The translations under genes were made by a program, and so were the position numbers. Positions 1-8,326 of a DNA stretch of 64,000 bases are shown here, in pieces; the first letter of the stretch is position 1, and each line of letters starts with the position of its first letter. Location of the stretch: contig VBKL01000065.1 of NCBI GenBank assembly GCA_005879805.1, positions 1 to 64,000 on the forward strand. Reading direction: 5' to 3'. Below the pieces are notes generated by a model. It was not told where the DNA came from. It saw nothing but the letters and a program-made list of their open reading frames with translations, and ran no database searches. Origin of the DNA: Deltaproteobacteria bacterium. Its GTDB lineage: Bacteria; Myxococcota; Myxococcia; Myxococcales; 40CM-4-68-19.

Positions 1-746
1 GGCATGATGACCGTGCCGCTGCCGCCTTTCGGCACGAGGTCGAGACCGTGGTCGAAGAACTGTCCGAAGAACGTGAACATTAGGTTGAACGGCGCACCGA
101 GGCCGAAGTTGGGGGTGATGTTGGGGATGAACAGCGCTCCGGAATCGGCGTCGGGCGGCGTCGGGTCCTGGCACACGAAGCCGCCCGAGCCGCACGGATG
201 CGCGGCAGCGGCGGCAGCGGCCGGGTTGGCCGCCGATTGGTCGACGATCAGGTTGCTGATGATGCGCGGCTGGGAGTCGAAGACGTTGGTGTTCGTCTTG
301 TCCGCGTACGAGGTTCCCTGTTCCGCTGGGCGGAAGTTGGGCGTGGTCAGACGCGGAAAGAGCCGATCCGCGGCGCCGAACATGTGCTGATCGGGGATCG
401 GGACCAGGTTGTTGAACGACCCGTCGACGGTACGCAGACCGACTGGCTGCTGCGGATCCGAGGGGCAGGCCGCCCCCGCGGGGTCACAGGCCGCGGAGAT
501 GGGAGTGCGGAGGTTGACCTGGAATGGTCCGGGCCCGAGGAGCGGGTTGCCGGCGGCGTTGAACTGGGCCACTTCGATCGCGTGAAAGATGAACCGCAGA
601 TCCTCACCGTTGATGACGAATCCGTTTCCGACCGGTGCGGTCTGCGCGTGCGCGGACGTCCCCGGGTACAGAGCCAGCAGCAGAAGCTGGCCGACCACGA
701 GTGTGTTGCGCCACCTGCTCTTGGCAGTCATTCTCATGAGACTCAT
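1..746 (-). CDS. Animal-type heme peroxidase family protein, N-terminal part (runs off the window edge)
   Basis: Manual minus-strand translation from ATG at 746 is open to base 1: MSLMRMTAKSRWRNTLVVGQLLLLALYPGTSAHAQ...NLMFTFFGQFFDHGLDLVPKGGSGTVIM. It has a signal peptide and the GQFFDHGLDL motif of animal heme peroxidases. Missing from the ORF track because it has no stop in the window. Confidence 0.8.
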   Translation of the reverse strand, partial: MSLMRMTAKSRWRNTLVVGQLLLLALYPGTSAHAQTAPVGNGFVINGEDLRFIFHAIEVAQFNAAGNPLLGPGPFQVNLRTPISAACDPAGAACPSDPQQPVGLRTVDGSFNNLVPIPDQHMFGAADRLFPRLTTPNFRPAEQGTSYADKTNTNVFDSQPRIISNLIVDQSAANPAAAAAAAHPCGSGGFVCQDPTPPDADSGALFIPNITPNFGLGAPFNLMFTFFGQFFDHGLDLVPKGGSGTVIM

Positions 747-1463
747 CTGCAAAACCCCCCATTTCCGTTGAAGTGTTCCGAGTGAAGGCGTTCCACGAGT
801 AGCGTTGCAATCGAGCGCATTAATTCCTCTGATGGGCCGTATCGAGAGTCGATACGCCCTCGAGCTTTACAATTTGTTGAAGTTGGGAACCGTCGCGAGC
901 GAGTCGAGCGGAGGCTCCGCGAGCGAAGAAAGCAATCCCGATCCTGCCGCGGCAGGCCGACGAGCGCGTATGTTTCATGAGCCCCCCGTTGATAAGACGA
1001 TCGGGGAGTGCAAAATGATAGCGCCGCGGTTTCGCCGCACCGGGACTTGATGACGCCGCGTCGTTTGCGAAAGTCTGGAATGCAAAGCGGCGGAGAAGAT
1101 GAGCAGCAGATGGCTTGCAACCGGCGGCGTCGTTTTTCGCGAAGTGCGCGCTCGCGTCCTGCCGCCTGCGGCGCCCCCGCGTCATCTCGCGACGCGGGGT
1201 AGGGAGGATCATCCGCGCTGCAGGGCCGCAGCTCCGTGGGATCGATGCTCCTCCTGCGCGACGTCCGCTACCCGCGAGGATGGATCGAGATCGGGCTCGC
1301 CCGCCGACTGAAATCGGCGAGACTTCCGTCTCGTGTGCGCCGCACCCACATTGTGCGTATGCGCTGCGTCAAACCGACATCTAAGTGCTCTTGATGATGC
1401 CCGGTTCGGCGCGCTGGTTCAGCGATAAGTCCATATGACCAGGATGTAATAATTGTGTGATGG

Positions 1464-2240
1464 TTGACTGTCCACACCCGACCTTGGTACCAACTTCCAC
1501 GTATCGTACGTCGCGGCGCGGGAGGGTGTTTGCCAAGGCGGATCGTCCCCATCATTGCCGGCATGTTGGCGCTCGCGGGTAACGCTCCCGCGAGAACGGC
1601 GTCGCGCGGTGCGTACCGATCGGTTCGCTCGACTTCGAGGCGCAAGGCCTCGTGCGAGCTCTCGGCAGACACGGTCGAGAGCCTCCACGCGTTCGTAGAG
1701 CGCCTCGTCCCGGATCCCGCCGACGCCGCGGACATCGCGCAGCAGGCGCTGCTCGTCGCGTGCTCCGAGCAGCGCGTAAGCCGCATCGGTAACGTCGATG
1801 CCTGGCTGCGCTGCATCGCGCGCCATCTCATCGTCGATCACTTTCGCGCCGGTAATCGCTACAGCTCCGTCGAGCTGCGCGACGCGCTGGCGGACTCCGA
1901 ACCAGTCCTGCGAACGCGACCCGATCTCCCCCTCGCCATCCGCGAGTCGCGCGAGCGGCTCTTCAGCCTGCTCAACGACGCGACCGGGCAGCTCTGCCTC
2001 GTACATCAGATCGCGCTCTTGCTCGCGGAGGTGTACGGACATTGCGACAAGCACTCCGCCGCGGTCCTGCAGATGAGCGTGCCTTGCTACAAGCTCGTCC
2101 TCCATCGCGCGCGCTCGGCAGTGCGCGCGAGCAGGCCCGAGCCGGCACACCCGACGGGCTGGCTCGGAGTTACCTGCCATCTCTCGAGGGCGCAGCTCGT
2201 CGCGCTACGCAGAGAGCTCCTGGAAGGTCTGGTGACGTAG
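1464..2240 (+). CDS. ECF-type RNA polymerase sigma factor (divergent); true start probably downstream of 1464
   Basis: Region-2-like VDAWLRCIARHLIVDHFRAGNR and region-4-like LLLAEVYGHCDKHSAAVLQMSVPCYKLVLHRARSAVR. Confidence 0.7.
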   Translation: MTVHTRPWYQLPRIVRRGAGGCLPRRIVPIIAGMLALAGNAPARTASRGAYRSVRSTSRRKASCELSADTVESLHAFVERLVPDPADAADIAQQALLVACSEQRVSRIGNVDAWLRCIARHLIVDHFRAGNRYSSVELRDALADSEPVLRTRPDLPLAIRESRERLFSLLNDATGQLCLVHQIALLLAEVYGHCDKHSAAVLQMSVPCYKLVLHRARSAVRASRPEPAHPTGWLGVTCHLSRAQLVALRRELLEGLVT

Positions 2241-2246
2241 CCGCGG

Positions 2247-3002
2247 TCAGGACGATGCTTCCGGCCCGAACCTCGAGGGCTTCCTCGGCGGGCGCGGGAC
2301 CAGCATCGATACCTGCTCGCGATACGCCTCGTACTGCGCCCCGTGCGCGCGCACCATGTCGCGCTCCTCGAGCCTGATGGCGACGAGGATGTACACGGTC
2401 GTCGCGACGGCGAAAACGAGGTGGGCCACGGTCATGCGCGGCGTCGCCCAGAAGGCGATGATGAACCCGAGATAGATGGGATGACGCACGTACCCGTACC
2501 AGCCGCGGGCAACGAACGGCACCGGCGTGTACGGAATGCCGCGCAAGTACAGGACCACCTGGCGCAGCCCGAAGAGATCGAAGTGGTCGATGAGGAACGT
2601 GCTGATGAGCACGATGATCCAGCCCAGAAGCGATAGCCCCTGAAGGAACAAGCTCGCTGATTGCTCCTGCCAGATCACGCCGCCGATCGGCTCCCACTTC
2701 CAGAACAGCAGCAAAAGCGCCGCGCTCGCCGCCAGCACGTAGGTGCTCCGCTCGACAGGCTTCGGCACGATCTTCGTCCATACCGACTTGAATCCCTGCC
2801 GCGCCATCACGCTGTGCTGCAGCGCGAAGATGGCGAGCAGCGCCGCGTCGGTGATCAGGGCGACGCCGAGCGGCGCCGACGGCGTGGAGTCGATCGACTT
2901 CGGCACGGCGATGCCGGCAACGAATCCGATGGCGTAGAGAAACGTGCCCAGGAAAATCGAGTAAGCGACCAGACCATACAGAAAGAACGCGACCCGCTTC
3001 AT
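2247..3002 (-). CDS. NnrU/isoprenylcysteine methyltransferase-like membrane protein, methanethiol S-methyltransferase (MddA)-like
   Basis: Multi-TM protein with RGWYGYVRHPIYLGFIIAFWATP...LEERDMVRAHGAQYEAYR. Confidence 0.65.
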   Translation of the reverse strand: MKRVAFFLYGLVAYSIFLGTFLYAIGFVAGIAVPKSIDSTPSAPLGVALITDAALLAIFALQHSVMARQGFKSVWTKIVPKPVERSTYVLAASAALLLLFWKWEPIGGVIWQEQSASLFLQGLSLLGWIIVLISTFLIDHFDLFGLRQVVLYLRGIPYTPVPFVARGWYGYVRHPIYLGFIIAFWATPRMTVAHLVFAVATTVYILVAIRLEERDMVRAHGAQYEAYREQVSMLVPRPPRKPSRFGPEASS

Positions 3003-3084
3003 GAATGCCTCCTTTGCGAGGCACTCTTAGCGGCGCTGCGGCGGTGAAGCCTTTGGCGACCCTTGGATCTCGCTGAGATGTAGC

Positions 3085-4353
3085 TCAGGAAGCGCGGGTC
3101 TCGGCGAGGAACCCCTCGAACTCGGCGGTGAAGCGGCCCCAGGCCGGTTCATCCGCGAGCCAGACGTGGTTTGCGCTCTCGATCTCGACGAAGCGCGCCC
3201 CCGGAATGCCCGTCGCCAGCTCGATACCGTTGTTGATCGGGATGACCGCGTCGTGGCGGCTGTGCAGCACCAACGTCGGCGCCTTGACCAAGGGTAGCTC
3301 CTTGCGGATGTCGAGGTCGCCCAGCGCCGACAAGATGGTCGCGGCGTTCTCCGGCGACGTGGTTCGCCGCTGCAATTCGTTGAACGACTCCGTGTCGTCC
3401 TTCGACGCGCCAGGAAAGAACGCAGTGGTGAAGATCTGTCGGAAGGCGGGGTTCCGCCCGCCCCACCCCTGCCGCATCAACTGGATCAGCGCCTCGAACT
3501 TCTGCGTGACGCGGTCGCTGCCAACGGTTCGCCAGCCGCGGGTGCAGCCGCCGATCAGGACCAGCGCCGAGACGCGCTCCGGGTGCCGGGCGGCATAGGC
3601 CGCCGCCACCGAGGCGCCCTGCGAGATGCCGAGAACGGGCGCCCGCGCGATTCCCGACGCGTCGAAGATGGTCCCGAGGTCCGCGACGAAATCCTCGAAG
3701 GTGATCGAAGGCGGGTTCCAGTCGGAGAGACCGTTGCCGCGCGCGTCGTAGCGGACGAGATTCCGGCCGCGGCTCAGCAGGTCGAGCCAGTGCGCCCACA
3801 ACGTGCCGGTCAACTCCAGCTCGACATGGCTCAGCCAGTTCGCGGCCTTGACCAGCGGCGGTCCGTGGCCGAGGAATGCGTAGGCGAGCCGGGCGCCGTC
3901 GTGGGCGGTAGCGAAATGGACGCGCTGCTGGCGGGCGGGCGGCGCCGCGCTCGATGCGTGGACTTCGGCGACCAGCCGATAACCCTGGCCGCGCACAGTC
4001 TGGATCTCGATGCCGGGGGCGCCGGCCAGCGCGCGCCGGACCTGCGACACGTTGTACTGAAGGTTGTTCTGCTCGACGGTGACGTCGGGCCAGAGCTGAT
4101 CCATCAGCCACTCTTGCTTGCGCAGCGACCCGGCGCCTTCGATCAGCAGGCGCAGCGTGTCGAAGGCCTTGCTGGTGAGCGGGACGAGCTGGCCGTCGCG
4201 CAGCAGGCGCCGCTCGCCGGCCTCGAGCCGGAACGGGCCGAAGCAATAGACCCCGCCTGCGGCGCTCCCGGGCACGCGACCGAATCTAGCACCGATGGCG
4301 CTACGGCGACCGGCTCTTCGAGAATTCGCGCCGCGGGCTCGCGAACACAACAT
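3085..4353 (-). CDS. OmpR-type winged-helix DNA-binding domain fused to alpha/beta hydrolase
   Basis: YCFGPFRLEAGERRLLRDGQLVPLTSKAFDTLRLLIE (Trans_reg_C), then an alpha/beta hydrolase with nucleophile elbow GISQGAS. Confidence 0.8.
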   Translation of the reverse strand: MLCSRARGANSRRAGRRSAIGARFGRVPGSAAGGVYCFGPFRLEAGERRLLRDGQLVPLTSKAFDTLRLLIEGAGSLRKQEWLMDQLWPDVTVEQNNLQYNVSQVRRALAGAPGIEIQTVRGQGYRLVAEVHASSAAPPARQQRVHFATAHDGARLAYAFLGHGPPLVKAANWLSHVELELTGTLWAHWLDLLSRGRNLVRYDARGNGLSDWNPPSITFEDFVADLGTIFDASGIARAPVLGISQGASVAAAYAARHPERVSALVLIGGCTRGWRTVGSDRVTQKFEALIQLMRQGWGGRNPAFRQIFTTAFFPGASKDDTESFNELQRRTTSPENAATILSALGDLDIRKELPLVKAPTLVLHSRHDAVIPINNGIELATGIPGARFVEIESANHVWLADEPAWGRFTAEFEGFLAETRAS

Positions 4354-4377
4354 CTCTTGACAGGCATATGACCGTAT

Positions 4378-4740
4378 GTGCATATACGTGTCGTGGAATC
4401 CGCATTCGCAGTCCTCGCCGAACCGCACCGCCGGGCGATCCTGAGCATGCTCTCCTCTTCCGAGCGCTCGGTGGGCGAGCTGATGCACCATCTTCGCCTG
4501 CCGCAACCATCCGTCTCCAAGCACCTCAAGGTATTGCGCGACGGTGGCTTCGTCGAATCTCGCGTGGAGGCCCAGCGGCGGGTCTATCGCCTCAATCCCA
4601 GACCGCTCCAGGAAATCGACGCCTGGCTTCTGCCCTTCCGCCGCTTCTGGTCGAGGCACGTCGATGCGCTGGAGCAACAACTGGAGCGGATGGAGGAGAA
4701 CTCATCTGTGAAAGGAAAGAAGAGACATGGGAAGCCGTGA
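4378..4740 (+). CDS. ArsR-family transcriptional regulator
   Basis: AVLAEPHRRAILSMLSSSERSVGELMHHLRLPQPSVSKHLKVLRDGGFV. Confidence 0.9.
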   Translation: MHIRVVESAFAVLAEPHRRAILSMLSSSERSVGELMHHLRLPQPSVSKHLKVLRDGGFVESRVEAQRRVYRLNPRPLQEIDAWLLPFRRFWSRHVDALEQQLERMEENSSVKGKKRHGKP

Positions 4741-5296
4741 CCAGTACGCGCCGGGCGCCGCCTTTGGCGCCGAGGTCCGAAAAGACGGGGAGGAGTGGAC
4801 GCTCGTCCTCGTCCGCGACCTCCGCCACCCTCCCGCGAGGGTCTGGAAGGCGCTCACCGACCCCGAGCATCTTCGCGAATGGGCTCCGTTCGATTCCGAT
4901 CGGAACCTCGGTACCGTTGGCACCGCAAAGCTCTCGACAGTCGGGGCGGGGGCGCCGCAGGTATCCGAGACCCGGGTGAAGCGGGCCGACGCGCCCAAGG
5001 TGCTCGAATTCAGCTGGGGGAAACAGGACATCCGCTGGGAACTGGAGCCGCTGGAAGGCGGCGGCACCCGGCTCATGCTCTGGCACAACATCGACCGTCG
5101 CTTCATTTCGATGGGCGCTGCCGGCTGGCACATCTGCTTCGACGTGCTGGATCGCCTTCTCGCCGGTCAGCCGATTGGACGCATCGTCGGTGCCGATGCC
5201 ATGAAGTCCGGTGGCTGGCAGCGATTGAACGCCGAGTACGCAAAGCAGTTCGGCGTCGAGTCTCCAGGTTGGCCGACCAACACCTCGAACCGTTGA
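4727..5296 (+). CDS. SRPBCC/AHSA1 family protein
   Basis: RDLRHPPARVWKALTDPEHLREWAPF; overlaps the upstream arsR. Confidence 0.85.
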   Translation: MGSRDQYAPGAAFGAEVRKDGEEWTLVLVRDLRHPPARVWKALTDPEHLREWAPFDSDRNLGTVGTAKLSTVGAGAPQVSETRVKRADAPKVLEFSWGKQDIRWELEPLEGGGTRLMLWHNIDRRFISMGAAGWHICFDVLDRLLAGQPIGRIVGADAMKSGGWQRLNAEYAKQFGVESPGWPTNTSNR

Positions 5297-5315
5297 ACCG
5301 CTCAGGAAGAACGCC

Positions 5316-5723
5316 ATGGAATCGACCCTGCACAAGCCGATTGTCGCCGCCGAGACGACCCTCAAAGCCAACATCATCGTCTATTGGATCGTAACCGCGC
5401 TCTTCTGCCTGCAGATGAGCTTCACCGCCTACGCGCAACTGCGCCTGCCGCAAGTGGCGGAAGCGTTCACTCACCTCGGGTTCCCTGCCTACTTCCGGGT
5501 GGAGCTCTCGTGGGCCAAGCTCCTCGGAGTGGTGCTGCTGCTTGCGCCGGTGCCCGCGCGGCTCAAGGAGTGGGCCTACGCCGGCTTCGCCATCGACCTC
5601 GGCTCTGCGCTCATCGCCCACCTGCTGGTTGGCGATGGCCCGGCGGCCTGGGGCTGGGCGGCGGCCACCGGTGTTCTGTGGGCGCTCTCGTACCTCTTCT
5701 GGCGCCGGTCGGAGAGATCATGA
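5316..5723 (+). CDS. DoxX-like membrane protein
   Basis: Four-TM protein, YFRVELSWAKLLGVVLLLAPVPARLKEWAYAGFAIDLGSALIAH. Confidence 0.8.
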   Translation: MESTLHKPIVAAETTLKANIIVYWIVTALFCLQMSFTAYAQLRLPQVAEAFTHLGFPAYFRVELSWAKLLGVVLLLAPVPARLKEWAYAGFAIDLGSALIAHLLVGDGPAAWGWAAATGVLWALSYLFWRRSERS

Positions 5724-6139
5724 CGACGAAACCTGCCCCGAACAGCGCGGCCGCTTCGAAGAACATCACGAAGAGGATCGAGGAGCTGGGAGACTGGAGG
5801 GGCGAGACGCTCGCCAGGGTCCGCCAGCTCATCCACCAGGCGGACCCCGGGATCCAGGAGGAGTGGAAATGGGAGAAGCCCTCTTCCGGCGGGACTCCCG
5901 TCTGGTCCCATGACGGCGGCGTGTGCACCGGGGAGTCGTACAAGCAGGTCGTGAAGCTCACCTTCTTCCGAGGCGCCTCCCTGAAGGACCCACGGAAGCT
6001 GTTCAACTCCAGTCTCGAGGGAAACACGCGCCGGGCCATCGACATCCGCGAAGGCGAGAAGCTCGACGAGGCCGCCTTCAAGGAATTGATCCGGTCCGCG
6101 GTGGCGGCCAACTCCGCGGCTCGGCCCCGACGCGCATGA
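5720..6139 (+). CDS. DUF1801 domain protein
   Basis: ITKRIEELGDWRGETLARVRQLIHQADPGIQEEWKWEKPSSGGTPVWSHDGGVCTGESYKQVVKLTFFRGASL; ATGA overlap with DoxX. Confidence 0.8.
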   Translation: MTTKPAPNSAAASKNITKRIEELGDWRGETLARVRQLIHQADPGIQEEWKWEKPSSGGTPVWSHDGGVCTGESYKQVVKLTFFRGASLKDPRKLFNSSLEGNTRRAIDIREGEKLDEAAFKELIRSAVAANSAARPRRA

Positions 6140-6936
6140 ACCGTCTTGCAACCTCCCTTCTCGCGACGCTCCTCATCGCGGCGTGCTCCAGCGTGCCCGT
6201 CGTATCCACGAGCGATGTGGCTCCGAAAGGTGCACTGCGCGTGGCGATCGGCGTAGGCCCTGCGGCCTCGCCCTTCTGGGCGACGCGCGACAGCGGCACC
6301 GGCGGCGCGCGCGGCGTAACGGTCGAGCTCGGGAAAGCCGCCGCAGCAAGGCTCGGAGTGCCGCTGAAGCTCGTCGTCTACCAGAACTCGGGCGAGATCA
6401 CGGCGGCCGCGTCGCAGGACGCATGGGACATCTCCTTCATGCCGCAGGACGCCGAGCGCGAGAAGTTCGTGGACGTTGGCCCCGCATACGTCGTGTACGA
6501 GAGCAGCTATCTGGTGCGCGCCGGCTCCGACATCCGCAGCGCTGTCGAGGTGGACCGCGACGGCATTCGCGTCGGCGCCGTGGAGGGAACGAGCACCTCC
6601 CGCACGGTGGCGAAATCCCTGAAGCACGCGACGCTCACGTTGTTCCCCAAGCCGGACGACGCCGTCGAGCTCCTCGCACAGCGGCAGCTCGACGCGATCG
6701 CCATGGGACGCGAGTCGCTGATCGGTTTCTCGAAGAAGCTTCCGGGTACGCGCCTGCTCGACGACATCATCCAGTCGACCGGCGTCGTCGTGGTGGTGCC
6801 CAAGAACCGGCCCGCCGCGCGCGAGTGGGCGGCGCGCTTCGTCGAGGAGGCGAAGGCGAACGGCACGGTGCGGCGCGTTCTGGACGGAGCCGGCTTCACG
6901 AACGCGGCGGTGGCGCCGCCGGCCGCGAAACGCTAA
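6136..6936 (+). CDS. ABC-type substrate-binding lipoprotein
   Basis: Lipobox LLIAACSS; GALRVAIGVGPAASPFW...GVTVELGKAAAARLGVPLKLVVY. Confidence 0.8.
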   Translation: MNRLATSLLATLLIAACSSVPVVSTSDVAPKGALRVAIGVGPAASPFWATRDSGTGGARGVTVELGKAAAARLGVPLKLVVYQNSGEITAAASQDAWDISFMPQDAEREKFVDVGPAYVVYESSYLVRAGSDIRSAVEVDRDGIRVGAVEGTSTSRTVAKSLKHATLTLFPKPDDAVELLAQRQLDAIAMGRESLIGFSKKLPGTRLLDDIIQSTGVVVVVPKNRPAAREWAARFVEEAKANGTVRRVLDGAGFTNAAVAPPAAKR

Positions 6937-6953
6937 TCGTTCCTCTCAGCGAC

Positions 6954-7721
6954 ATGGACCAGGCGCAACAGCTCAAGGTGTACTGGCGGCCCGGCTGCTC
7001 GAGCTGCGTGAAGGTGAAGGAGTTCCTGACCAAGCTAGGAGTGGAGTTCGAGTCCGTGAACGTCTCCTCCCGTCCGGAGGCAATGGAAGAGCTGAGCGCG
7101 CTCGGCGTGCGCACGGTACCGGTGGTCGCACGCGGGCGCGAGTACGTCTTCGCGCAGGAGCTTGCCGACGTATCCGCGTTCGTGGGGCGCGCGGTGGATT
7201 TCCAGCGGCTACCGCCCGAGGCCCTGATGCGCAAGTGGCGCACGGTGCTCTCGGCCGCGCAGCGGCACGTCCTGCAGATCCCCGCGGAGCGCCTCGCGGA
7301 GCGCGCGACCGAAGGCCGCGACCGGAGCATCCGGGACCTCGCGTACCACGTCCACCAGGTGCCCGACTCGTTCTTGCAAGCCGTCGAGGACGGCGTCCAG
7401 GACCTGACGTCCGTGTACAACAGGCCGCCGCCTGCGCAGGTGACGGCGGTGGGCCATATCCACGATTACGCCGTTTCGGTGCTGGAGCGGCTGAACCGCT
7501 GGTGGGAGCGCGAGGGCGCCGCCAACGCCGCGACCGGGAAGCTCGAGACCTACTATGGCGAGCAGAAGCTGCACCACGTGATGGAGCGCTGCACCTGGCA
7601 TTCGGCGCAGCATGCGCGGCAAATCATCGCCGTGCTCGAGCGTTTCGGGATTCCCGCGGAGGGCCCGCTCACCCGCGAGGACTATGCGGGGCTGCCCATG
7701 CCGGACGCACTGTGGGAGTAG
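6954..7721 (+). CDS. Glutaredoxin domain fused to DinB-like domain
   Basis: VYWRPGCSSCVKVKEFLTKLGVEFESVNV, then a DinB-like helical region ...HDYAVSVLERLNRWW...HVMERCTWHSAQHARQI. Confidence 0.75.
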   Translation: MDQAQQLKVYWRPGCSSCVKVKEFLTKLGVEFESVNVSSRPEAMEELSALGVRTVPVVARGREYVFAQELADVSAFVGRAVDFQRLPPEALMRKWRTVLSAAQRHVLQIPAERLAERATEGRDRSIRDLAYHVHQVPDSFLQAVEDGVQDLTSVYNRPPPAQVTAVGHIHDYAVSVLERLNRWWEREGAANAATGKLETYYGEQKLHHVMERCTWHSAQHARQIIAVLERFGIPAEGPLTREDYAGLPMPDALWE

Positions 7722-7767
7722 GGCTGCTTCGCAGGAATCTCCGGAGCCGTCGCGCGTTCCCCGGTCG

Positions 7768-8280
7768 ATGGTCGCTGCGCGCCGCATCACGATCCGGAAA
7801 CTCGCCCTCTCCGGTTTCTCCTGCGCGCTCGCTTGCGCGGCACCTCGCCCATCCGGTCCACGCGCCGATTGCGAGCTCACGCGCGACGACCTCGAGCGCG
7901 CGCGGACCGTCATCACGGCGTATCGCGACGCATGGTTGGACGCCGACGCCACCGCCGTCCTCGCTCTGTTCACGCGCGACGCTGTCCTGCTGCCTCATCA
8001 CGGCGACCCGCCGGTCGTGGGCGAGGCTGCGATACGCGCCTTCTGGTGGCCCCCGGGAAGCGGTCCATTCAAGCTACTGAGCATGGAGGTCAGCGTCGAC
8101 GAGGTCGGCGGGAGCTGCGGCACGGCGTTCGCGCGAGGCACCGACCAGATCGCCTGGGCGTCCGGTGGAAAGACCTATCGCCAGCGGGGGACCTACCTGA
8201 ACGTGCTCCGCAAAATGCCGGACGGTTCCTGGAAGATCTCGCACCACATGTGGGACGATCCTGCACCACAGGTGGAATGA
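7768..8280 (+). CDS. SnoaL-like/DUF4440 NTF2-fold protein
   Basis: ITAYRDAWLDADATAVLALFTRDAVLLPHHGDPPVVGEAAIRAFWWP...DGSWKISHHMWDD. Confidence 0.75.
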   Translation: MVAARRITIRKLALSGFSCALACAAPRPSGPRADCELTRDDLERARTVITAYRDAWLDADATAVLALFTRDAVLLPHHGDPPVVGEAAIRAFWWPPGSGPFKLLSMEVSVDEVGGSCGTAFARGTDQIAWASGGKTYRQRGTYLNVLRKMPDGSWKISHHMWDDPAPQVE

Positions 8281-8326
8281 AGCCCGGCGCTTGGCAGGAT
8301 GCGGTTTGCGTGGAAGAAGAGGCGCC

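Noticed and set aside
800-1400. Several overlapping ORFs of 60-130 aa between the peroxidase and the ECF sigma factor
   Set aside because: No recognisable motifs or convincing ribosome-binding sites, and ORFs conflict on both strands; likely noncoding.
4353-4393. CATATG-rich imperfect palindromes with a TTGACA box in the ArsR/wHTH-hydrolase divergent region
   Set aside because: Suggestive operator/promoter, but the -10 spacing is poor and the start codons of both genes are uncertain.
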